A stretch of DNA of 64,000 nt from Brachypterus glaber (Eukaryota; Arthropoda; Insecta; Coleoptera; Kateretidae): positions 34,190,774-34,254,773 of the forward strand of contig OY294049.1 in NCBI GenBank assembly GCA_958510825.1, read 5' to 3'. Both the position numbers and the translations under genes were made by a program. The notes below the pieces were generated by a model that was given only the letters and a program-made list of their open reading frames with translations, searched no databases and had not been told where the DNA came from. Below, in pieces: positions 57,001 to 64,000 of the stretch. The stretch's first letter is position 1; each line of letters starts with the position of its first letter.

Positions 57001-59865
57001 CTGGCCTATAAATCGTAACGATCGCCACGGCTAGATACATAGTACCTAATTTTTTAAACGTATCAAATTACTCAAGGAAAAAATTTAGCAGCTTCTCGAT
57101 ATTACTGGTAGTGAGTTTTTTAATTTTTTTAAATAGTTTTGGCTATTTTATTGGATATTTTTAACTTTCGTTTGTGGTTTTTAGTTGTTGAGTACAAAAA
57201 GTTATTTTTTTTAATCAACTGGTATGCCATTTTTTTAGATATTTGTTATATGTATAAAGTAAAAAGTCAAAACCCGAATTCGCGCTATTTGGAAGATTTA
57301 GGACTAATTTATGTTGCTTTTATTACTCACCGCTATATTTTTATTCAGCACAGTGTAAAGTTGCGCAAATTAGCTGAAATATTATCCTTTATTGCCTGAC
57401 TGCAATTATTTAGTTTTGCACTTTCTACCTTAAATTCCGGGCCCTTAATTTTCCATTTGTGGGTTTCAGCCGTTTTGCGGGCCCTTTTTATATATTACCG
57501 ACCGGGAAGTAGGGCCGTAGTGAAGAAGATTTTGTGGGGGGCGGAAGAAGGTCAAAAATTACATTTTTTATAGCCTAAAAGCGCAACTAAAAAAAAGGTC
57601 CCCACCTTGTCGTGAAATGCCACTTTTTTCGCGAAATATGCAACTTTTGTATTTCAATCCATGAAATATGCAACTTTTTTCTCATGAAATATGCAAGTTT
57701 TGTATTTTGAATCCATGAAATATGCAACTTTTTTCTTATGAAATATGCAAGTTTTGTATTTTGAATCCATGAAATATGCAACTTTTTTCATTTCACGATA
57801 GGTAGGGGGAGGCTCCGCCCCATAGCTACGGCCCTGCCAAGAAGTCACTCCTTGTCTCATAATAGATTTTATAGAATAAGGATATTGTTAATAGAAAAAA
57901 AAACCGTTAAAAAACTCAATACAATTACCTATGTTTATCATATATTTTAAAACCTAACATTAGATTGAAATACATTCGTTAAAACATTTAATTGAAAACA
58001 ATGTCCTTTATCATATAAAATAAAGTTTAACTTAAGCGCAGGGTAATTTTTAACATACAGACCGAAAATGAAATTTAATACAGAAGTGTCATGGTAATCA
58101 GAACCCTACCTTGTCTTACAAGTACAAAACAACAGTATTTTCCACTTTTTTGACTTATTTCCACTTTAAATAATTGTTCTCTACTAGAACCCGAAATATA
58201 AAACATAAAAAAATGAAGACATTAGCTTAAAGCGTTATTATCATTTAAAATTTCTTTTTCGGTCTACAATATATTATAAACCACCTACGAGTAAAATAAA
58301 TCCTATATTTCGTACATTTTCTTTTAAATATGAATTACAGACACTGCATATTTTGTAAACAATTGGAGAGTACGATACTTACCGTCAGTAACTCGATGAA
58401 CTCCCATTACTGGAGATGTTGTCCAATGCTGGTGAGATGTAAGGAATGTAGTCAGGTGGTGGAGATTGCGACATTAATGGAACATCTGTTGGTTGAGTGT
58501 GAACAGCACCAGGAGTATATACAGTGTTCACACTGTTCGGAAGCTGTAAAGACAGAAGAATATCACAATCATTTTTGTACAGGTAAGAAATTGCAGAAAA
58601 TATTGTATTTTAAAATTGTGATGTCTTAAAAAAGACTTTGCACGCTACGGCGCACTGTGTTGCCAAAAGGAAAAAAAATGTCCATAAATAGGGAAATGAA
58701 ATTAAGAAATAAGGATCAAAAACCATTTAAAGTTATTCACTAATATTTTTGCTTAAAATTTGGAAGAAGCATGGCAAGTATATATCTTTAAAGATGTATT
58801 TATAAATACATTCCAAAAGACATTTTTTACGTAAAATTCTAGTGATAAATTTGAGGCGCTTTTTTCTACGTGTCTGCGGCACATAAAATTTGAGAATAGT
58901 TTCATTTGTCCATCGTCGTCCATCGTAAAACTATTCTTAAATATGTAATAGTAATACATATTAGAGTGCCCATTTTGGCCTTTTGGAAGATATAAGCATT
59001 TCTTTTGCGATAATTTTTGACGTTTTTGACATTTTTAAAAAATTCATATCAAAAATTTCAGGCTTTTTGTAAAAACTATTGGGCCGAGGAAGCTAAAATT
59101 TGGTATGCAGGTAATTCTTACCCTAAACAAGCGAAATATATAGACCGGTCTATATTTTAAATAGGTCAAAAAATACTCCTCAAATGATCCCGTGGGGTAT
59201 GTCACTCTTCATTTTTGGGACGAAATATCGCCTTTTACAGTAATCAATATCGCCCATATCGCCTCGAGATTGCCCAATATCGCCTCGATATCACCCCATA
59301 TCGCGTCGATATTGCCCCCGATATCGCCTCATATCGCCTCTCGAAGGGACGGAATATCGCCCCTGTGACATGCCCCTCGAATGATCCCTTTTAGTCCTAA
59401 AACTTCAATATTAAAACCCAAAATTGTTACAAAACTATGTTTTTATGTATATTAAAGTGTTCCCACCTTATTTTAATGATAAAATAATCTACATCCAAAA
59501 ATATCAAAAAAAGTTTCTGTTAAGGTTGTTCCGAAAATGAACCCTAAGGGGTAAAATAAAATAAATTGTTATATCCTAAAAGAACGATCGCAAAGTTGGA
59601 TAAAGCAAATTTCTTGTTAATTTCAACTAAGAGGAAATATCCCTCAAATAAAAAAAGTTATGATGGGGTTATTTTAAACCCGATTAAAAAAATATATATA
59701 TTCATTTCAGAACTAATCGAGGGATGTAACAGATGCCCATTGTGCCACGAAAATTTGGAAGATGAAGAATTATGCTGGAAAAAGCATTTTATAGGCGAAA
59801 AACCGTGTACGAAGAATCCACGGATCAAACAGCTGGTGCACAAACAAGTTATGATAAAAATTTAA
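45060..59865 (+). CDS. CEP104: Centrosomal protein of 104 kDa (CEP104)
   Basis: CEP104 is a ciliary tip protein that binds tubulin through a TOG domain and partners with EB1 and CP110; loss shortens cilia in other animals. Exons (coordinates may be off by one base): 45060-45099, 46583-46747, 47545-47768, 48898-49111, 50169-50380, 51166-51455, 51878-52225, 52449-52586, 53787-53918, 54978-55191, 55884-56194, 58341-58582, 59711-59865; 894 residues, against 925 in human. Residues 1-143 form the N-terminal jelly roll (YPQEIVIKLEERC, FNGRELKSV); 215-285 the coiled coil (RFEFARKLKHAM, ERLGKYELEKRIAIEREDY); 286-381 a Ser/Pro/Gly-rich linker; 385-660 the TOG region (LLSKSGDTSARIHHMAVHTI, LPPDDDITRRNLLYR); 760-894 cysteine/histidine zinc fingers (CIFCKQLES, RCKECSQVVEIATLMEHLL, CPLCHENL). 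The human SxIP EB1 motif at the C-terminus is not visible. A longer 3' end is possible (see findings). Confidence 0.95.
45597..47468. repeat. Inverted repeat pair bracketing CEP104 exon 2
   Basis: GTGAAGATATGTAATGCTAC at 45608 and GTAGCATTACATATCTTCAC at 47446 are inverted copies of the same end word found at 12438-12661. Between them lie CEP104 exon 2 and fragments of the GACAGACGGACAG repeat. Either two solitary copies sit in opposite orientation, or the exon was once carried between the ends. Confidence 0.5.
47807..48274. mobile_element. GGATATCC-array foldback in CEP104 intron 3
   Basis: 468 bp with inverted ends CCCAGATAGCACATAATAAC that match for some 43 bp with one mismatch. The arms continue inward as an imperfect palindrome made of about twenty-five copies of GGATATCC-like words (TGGATATCCA, AGATATCC, AGTATATCC). 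Both the words and the whole element are self-complementary. No coding sense. It lies 39 bp after exon 3. Confidence 0.85.
48318..48451. mobile_element. Palindromic MITE-like hairpin
   Basis: Arms TCTATTCTTGACCATTCGCA and TGCGAATGGTCAAGAATAGA extend to AATTCGCATACGC and its complement, giving a stem of about 50 bp with a short loop near 48390. Outer ends CCAGGTCTG and CCAGGGTC (inward) differ by small indels. Confidence 0.75.
49250..50025. mobile_element. TTTTTCCTACGATCCC element, copy 2, with nested MITE
   Basis: Same inverted ends and interior as 39709-40376. At 49814-49909 it is interrupted by a hairpin with ends TGTTCGTTGG...CCAACGAACA and inner arms TGCACTTTTGC and AGTGCA, absent from copy 1, where the surrounding CATACCTACATATATAAATT is continuous. 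The right end is some 140 bp before CEP104 exon 5. Confidence 0.7.
50400..51160. other. CEP104 intron 5, no gene seen
   Basis: Holds a small ATCGGCACTT...AAGTGCCGAT hairpin at 50458-50488 and a copy of the GTCCGTCTGTCTGTCTGG dispersed unit near 50594, in the antisense sense relative to the copies near 46040. The rest is AT-rich without recognisable content. Confidence 0.45.
52590..53785. other. CEP104 intron 8, no clear feature
   Basis: About 1.2 kb of AT-rich intron. An imperfect inverted pair (GAGCGGCAGCCCACACTGG near 52700 against CACCGTGAGCCAG near 53055) with AATTTTTAGTTCAAGTTTCATATAACCC arms suggests one more decayed foldback at about 52690-53060. No gene. Confidence 0.45.
53969..54567. 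mobile_element. TIR element with CpG-rich termini in CEP104 intron 9
   Basis: Ends TAAACCACTCTAGAATGA and their inverse continue to TTTTCGCATGCGCGCGATTA, an inverted repeat of about 45 bp. The 599 bp interior has no ORF. The CpG-dense ends contrast with the AT-rich surroundings. Confidence 0.75.
54885..54945. repeat. Small hairpin ATTCAGGGAC type
   Basis: AGTTCCTGAATAGTGTTACA pairs with AGTGTTACTTTATTCAGGGA across a short loop. It is 33 bp before CEP104 exon 10. Confidence 0.55.
55793..55842. repeat. Hairpin AGGACTAAACTTGGCTG
   Basis: AGGACTAAACTTGGCTGTTT is followed directly by its inverse AAACAGCCAGTTTAGTCC. It lies 42 bp before CEP104 exon 11, and a related GGGACTAAACTTACTG sits at 55365, so the intron holds an imperfect inverted pair at two scales. 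Confidence 0.6.
56601..57004. mobile_element. Large GC-rich foldback in CEP104 intron 11
   Basis: Arms of about 170 bp each: CTCAAGGTCGAAAAC-type sequence, GCCGCTCGCGCCGCCATATT and TCCAATATGGCGGCGCGAGC, then AAAATGGTACCGAAAAC and its complement, around a loop near 56770-56820. Outer ends CCAGGCACTG and CAGTACCTGG. The centre of each arm is CpG-rich, unlike the host DNA. An open frame at 56813-57034 is an artefact. Confidence 0.78.
57060..57620. other. CEP104 intron 11, unexplained AT-rich part
   Basis: An 86-codon frame at 57139-57399 has no recognisable motif, biased Ile/Phe/Tyr composition and no start context; I see no gene. Around 57490 GACCGGGAAGTAGGGCCGTAG marks a further repeat fragment. 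Confidence 0.4.
57626..57790. repeat. Minisatellite, about 55 bp unit
   Basis: Roughly three units, each made of two similar halves around CATGAAATATGCAACTTTTT and CATGAAATATGCAAGTTTTG. It is AT-rich and tandem. The regular spacing is slippage, not CRISPR: there are no unique spacers. Confidence 0.85.
59150..59400. repeat. ATATCGCC word array
   Basis: Some twelve copies of ATATCGCC or CGATATCG words lie between 59225 and 59357. They are bracketed by inverted GGGGTATGTCAC (59196) and GTGACATGCCCC (59366). The word is partly self-complementary, as in the array elements elsewhere in the window. Located in CEP104 intron 12. Confidence 0.6.
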
Positions 59866-60702
59866 ACAATTTCATGCACAATATTTTTATTCCGCAAAAT
59901 TCCAGCCGAATTTATGAAGTTAACAATCTTTTAAAAGTATTATGCCGTCCTATTTATTTATTAATACTTTATATTTATTATTACTAATAGCACAATTTTT
60001 TATATCTACTGGTCAAAGATACATGATCTCTATTAAAAGTAGCACACATGAACTGGTCTTGGATAGTCTATTTAAAATAAGGGTTCTGTATTCCAGTTTT
60101 GCAAACATTTGTCAATACTAATTAATAATTATTTACCTAATAATGTGCAATATAATGTGATATAAAATGATTGCGTGTGGGGAAACCAATGAGGTTCAAA
60201 ATTTTGATCAAATTTTGTCATTTATATTTTAGGCTCCGCCTCCCAAACCACCCCTACGAGGCTACGAGGTATATTGCATTTTTCCAAATACTTTTTACTT
60301 AAAAAAATAATTAAAAAATACATTTTTTTAAATATATTTTTTTGAAAAAAATGTTTGAGAAAAAAATAGAAAAAATTAAAAAAAATATATATATTTATTT
60401 TTTTAATTTTCTTTTTTCGAAAAACTAAATTTGAATTTAAAAAAAAATAGTTTTTTTATTATATATTATCTGTCTAAAAAAGTGTATCTTTTACGATTTC
60501 CTTTCAAATGGAAATTGATTTATTATGTCATCAGGTATGTTTTTGTCCAAAAAATGTAGGGGTCCACGAAATATTCATTTAAAATCGCCCAGGCGAACCG
60601 TGTCGTATTGATTACGACATCCACATCCCGCTCGTATCGCAATGTAAAACAATAATAAAAAATATAAAAAAATATATGAAATTTTAAATTATATACCTTT
60701 TA

Positions 60703-63182
60703 TTATGTTTCAGTTTCCATTTTAGCTTCTCCCGTTGCTCCTGCTACTTCTGTTGATTTTTCTTTTGTTGATTTTTCTTCTGTTGATTTTTCTTCTATTT
60801 TTTTATACTTATTTACATCTAAAATTAGAAAATATTGTTAAACATACTTTGAGATTTATGTAATTGAACAAAAATACTGCTGCCAACTAAATAATACTTT
60901 CCCCTATAAGTTCATTAAAATCAAAAACGAAAAAAATTTAAAAAAAGTCCAAAAATTCAAAAAAAAAAAATTTCAAAAAAAGTTTATTTTTTCGTAAAAC
61001 GAAAAATAAATTGAAAAAAAAAAGTTTTTGAAAAAAATTGTTTTTATCCCATTTTACCCCAACTCGATTTTTACCAATCCCAGCCTAGAACTTTGGATAG
61101 TCAACCTATGGTTCAAATTTGAAGTCTTTAGTCCGAAGCGTTCTTGAGTTATCGTGGTCACAAATTTCCCGGACACAGACCGGACGGCAGAATATTTTTT
61201 TTTTGAAGGAAATCATATTTTTTGGATATAAAACTCCAGAAACGTAAAAAAGCAATAAAAATGTTTCGATTATTTTTTACCAACGCAAGACTTTCCTTAA
61301 AGAAAGCAAAAGTCTTGCTTTTGTATTTCATTTTGTTATTATCCTATTATTTATTAACGTACCAAATTTCGATATATCCCCTCCTAACAGTCTTAGCAAA
61401 TGCACAGTGCTATGTTGAGACATGTAACATCTGAGAGAAGTAGTTCCTCTCCAGCCACTTATGTTAATAACCAAAGGATTTCCACTTTCAAGGTTTTCTT
61501 TGTACAATAAAACACAACTTCCGGGACCTAAAATTATAAATTACTTTTTTCTATTTTGAGACTCTTATAAGCTCATAATTACACGCATTTTGCGTGTTCT
61601 TACAGGCCCATAAGAGGTCTGTACTTTTTTTTCTTTTGGGTTGACAACAGACAAACGCCTATCGCTTGGTTTTCCGTGCAAATGTCAACTTCGCTTTAAA
61701 GTTTTTAATTTTCTACAAAATTTTGTGTTTAGGTTATTTTTTACCGTTTTAAAATTGTGGCTTGGTCACTTGCAGTGAAAAAGAGAAGAAATGACTATAA
61801 AATATATGAAAATGCAATTTGTTCTTAAAATTTTAAACATGGCGAAAACTGTAATGCCAACCCGAAACAAAAATTCCTAAATCAGTCATTAATTTAAATG
61901 TAAGTTTTTTAAAATTTTAGATACAAATGGAAAAAATTGTATAAAGCACTCGTTTCATAACACGTTTTTAGCGCACTAGTACTTTAGAAAACTCGCCGCA
62001 AGCGGCTCGTATTCTAAACTTGTACTCGTGCGCTAAAAAAAGTCCAGTAAACCAAGTCTGGACTACAGATACCCCCGTATATGGACTCTAGTAGAGTGCC
62101 TTTTGATCAAAATATTGGGCCAGATTTAAACTAATGCGAAAATAGAACAAGTCCATTTGACGATAATAAAGAAACGTGTCCAAATTTGGTTAATTTTGGC
62201 AAGGTTTTATCCTTTTTTTAATTTGGCTTTTTGACAAGGGGTTTCAGGGTGAGGCAAGTTCGTTTTTATCTTAATACTCACTTAAATTTTTAACTTGATC
62301 TCGAATTTCTTGTGATAATTCGTCAATTTGAGGGGATCTAGTGGGGTCATCATTCATCAATAAAGTAATTAAATCTTCTTTTGGAATCGTCACTTTGCGG
62401 TCATCACCAATATAGGGATATATACTTTCTAGACCGTCATTTGCAATCCTAAAATCAATATTAGAAAAAATATGATGGAAATATTCTGCGAGAGCTGATT
62501 CAGCTAGGGACACTAGATCTATGTCTTAAGTTAGCAAGGCGCCTTGCTAACTTAAAACCTAGATCTAGTGTCCCTAGATTCAGCGACCCAAAATTAGTAA
62601 AAAACTACGTCAATACATGAAACAATTGACTTTAAAGTCGTATTACCATGTCTAGTAGGTAAGTACACTTACCTAAAAGCACATTTCATGTTTTTGTTGT
62701 CGCATCTTACAAAAGCCTTGACTCCTGTGTTGATAAATTTAATATTTTGCTGATTGGTAACGACCAAATCTCGAACTGCCTCTGAAGTAAGGTAAATATT
62801 CTTCTTTTTTCCGACTTGGCACCTGGTTAATAAACATCTCGAGTCAAATTTGTCGGAAACTTGGTAGAAAGATTTGATATCATCCCAAACATCTTCTTTT
62901 TCTTTGAAGAAAACAAAGGGATCTTCTTTGTAACCTTAAAAAATAAATCATAAATAAAAATATACAGAACCATAATAGCTTTCATAAACCTTACCTTCTT
63001 TCCTTCTTCTTTTTCGCTGGTTTTGGGGTAATCTTTCTTCCAACTCGCGCTTCTTCTTTTCCTCTTCTTCCAGCTCGGTCTTTGTTTTGTATGTTCTTTC
63101 TTTGCCATTTAGGGATTTAACTTTCTTCAAAACAGCAACGAAAAATGCTCCTGTGTTTTGCTGGTGAGGCAAAATTCTAATA
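60703..63182 (-). CDS. NSUN2: tRNA (cytosine-5) methyltransferase NSUN2, C-terminal exons (partial)
   Basis: NSUN2 makes 5-methylcytosine in tRNAs and some mRNAs, mainly in the nucleus. Exons (minus): 63182-62995, 62934-62673, 62448-62282, 61527-61363, 60818-60703; about 299 C-terminal residues with all phases closed. The first exon ends the methyltransferase core (IRILPHQQNTGAFFVAVL, as in the human protein) and leads into a lysine/glutamate-rich linker. Then come GYKEDPFVFF, the PUA-like part with LLTRCQVGKKKNIYL, FINTGVKAF and IANDGLESIYPYIG, and the SGWRGTTSLRCYM block. The last exon is a charged tail with three EEKST-type repeats and is not conserved. The catalytic cysteines and SAM site lie beyond the right edge. 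An AATAAA signal (60704-60699) overlaps the stop codon TAA. It converges with CEP104, 838 bp between stops. Confidence 0.94.
60885..61200. repeat. Copy of the GACAGAC foldback arm
   Basis: It matches the left arm at 14095-14370: CTGCCAACTAAATAATACTT, CCAATCCCAGCC, GATAGTCAACC and TTCCCGGACACAGACCGG. It sits in the last intron of NSUN2. Confidence 0.65.
61945..62050. repeat. Hairpin TTTTTAGCGCAC
   Basis: TTTTTAGCGCACTAGTACTT pairs with AGTACTCGTGCGCTAAAAA-type sequence (inverted), with an ACTCGCCGCAAGCGGCTCG inner loop that itself pairs (GCCGC/GCGGC). Similar text (CACTCGCCTGGCGGCTCG) occurs at 40424, so it is a dispersed family. Confidence 0.55.
62505..62576. mobile_element. Very small (72 bp) hAT-like palindrome with 8 bp duplication
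   Basis: TAGGGACACTAGATCT at both ends (inverted) and AAGTTAGCAAGGCGCCTTGC at the centre make an almost perfect palindrome. Both flanks are GATTCAGC (62497-62504 and 62577-62584), an intact 8 bp target duplication. In NSUN2, between the second and third exons listed above. Confidence 0.85.
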
Positions 63183-63397
63183 CTAAAATTATGAAAGCTG
63201 TGATAGTATTTTCCATAGTAAGCAAGTCCATAGGATTAATTTTGTATTTGAAGAATTAGGTAAATTATTTTCTAAGAATTATAAACCCATTATTTCAAAT
63301 AGTTACATTTACAAAAAAATTTCGTTTCTTTTCTTTGGAAAGATGGAGATAAAAAATTGATGTATTATCCAGTTAAAAATACGATTTTTTTAACATA

Positions 63398-63536
63398 TAG
63401 TGCGTTCGGGTAGGACGATCTCTTAACTCTTTTGACTCCATTGCTAACTTCACGGCAACTGTCATTGTCGTTGATGAAAATTGACATGAAGTTAGCAATG
63501 GAGTCAAAAGAGTTAAAAGGTCGAATGCACTAATAA
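63398..63536. mobile_element. Palindromic MITE-like hairpin
   Basis: Arms TTAACTCTTTTGACTCCATT and AATGGAGTCAAAAGAGTTAA extend to GCTAACTTCA and its complement. Outer ends are TAGTGCGTTCG and CGAATGCACTA. The loop is AACTGTCATTGTCGTTGA-like. 139 bp, in an NSUN2 intron at the right of the window. Confidence 0.75.
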
Positions 63537-63772
63537 AATATTGTGACATATTTTGTCTATGCCAATGATTGACGGTCGTTAAAGCTAATAAAGGAAGAGA
63601 AAATTACATAAAAAATGGTTATACTTAATGTTATTTTGTATGGTATTGAAAAAGGTACTTTTTTGGTTTATTCTTCATACACTCACACTAAATTAGTATA
63701 TTCTACATATTTTACAAACGTAAATTATTTTGAACACAAGAAAAACGTCAAATTTTTGGGTTACAATTACAA

Positions 63773-63893
63773 CTTAAGGCCTATCCAGAGGCTCGCATAA
63801 CAACCATTACAAGATACATGACGACACATCAAGCCAATCCTGGCATCGCATTCTTATGTACTATGCTTGTTATGCGAGTCTTTGGATAGGCCC
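63773..63893. mobile_element. Palindromic MITE, GATGCCGTGATTGGC family, copy 3
   Basis: Ends AAGGCCTATCCAGAGGCTCG and GAGTCTTTGGATAGGCCC (inverted) with a shortened interior TCAAGCCAATCCTGGCATCG. One inner arm has been lost compared with copies 1 and 2, so only the outer stem folds. Confidence 0.68.
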
Positions 63894-64000
63894 TTTCCAG
63901 GAAAACAGTACCGACATCTGTTAAATTTTTGATACACTACGATTTATGCATAATTATGTCTGTGGTGTAAAACCGGCCGCGTCTCTTACTATATTGAATA

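Noticed and set aside
57626..57790. Regular repeat resembling a CRISPR array
   Set aside because: Units are head-to-tail without unique spacers, and the genome is eukaryotic.
61222..61434. 70-codon plus-strand frame
   Set aside because: It is antisense to NSUN2 exon 61527-61363, which has clear coding homology on the other strand.

Overview
This is an AT-rich eukaryotic nuclear window with many introns and many repeats. The proteins look arthropod: insect-like CCT3, FANCM, TMEM50, CEP104 and NSUN2, with short exons joined by GT-AG introns. An insect is likely. A beetle is only a guess from the look of the proteins and the repeat load. I see no tRNA, rRNA, CRISPR array or prokaryotic feature.

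Layout. 393-1453 (-): first five coding exons of FANCM; the rest lies beyond the left edge. 2993-4080 (-) and 4657-5723 (-): two TMEM50-type membrane protein genes, a tandem duplicate with the same four-exon structure. 5724-6071: short divergent promoter interval. 6072-11055 (+): complete CCT3 (chaperonin CCT gamma), eight exons. 11056-13782: intergenic, almost all transposon remains. 13783-40681 (+): a 14-exon gene for a type I membrane protein of 1,074 residues with MAM-like and fibronectin III modules and a short tail; I do not recognise its identity. One of its introns holds an intact Ty3/gypsy retrotransposon (33366-38537) with identical LTRs. 40682-45059: intergenic and repeat-rich. 45060-59865 (+): complete CEP104 (ciliary tip TOG protein), 13 exons, 894 residues. 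60703-63182 (-): last five exons of NSUN2 (tRNA m5C methyltransferase), convergent with CEP104; the rest lies beyond the right edge.

All exon chains were built by hand from GT/AG sites, and reading phase closes across every junction. That is strong internal support, but no transcript data were available. The genes are ordinary housekeeping or ciliary genes and do not form an operon or a common pathway.

The unusual content lies in the introns and intergenic DNA. There are more than twenty foldback or MITE-like elements, several with intact target-site duplications (8 bp for hAT-like, TTA for Harbinger-like, TA for others). The most striking group is a set of elements ending in CCC-type inverted repeats, several with TA duplications, whose interiors are filled with many copies of a short self-complementary word. 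The word differs by element: GGATATCC, TGGACGTCC, CTTGACAAG or CTAACGTTAG. This is my main candidate for something undescribed.
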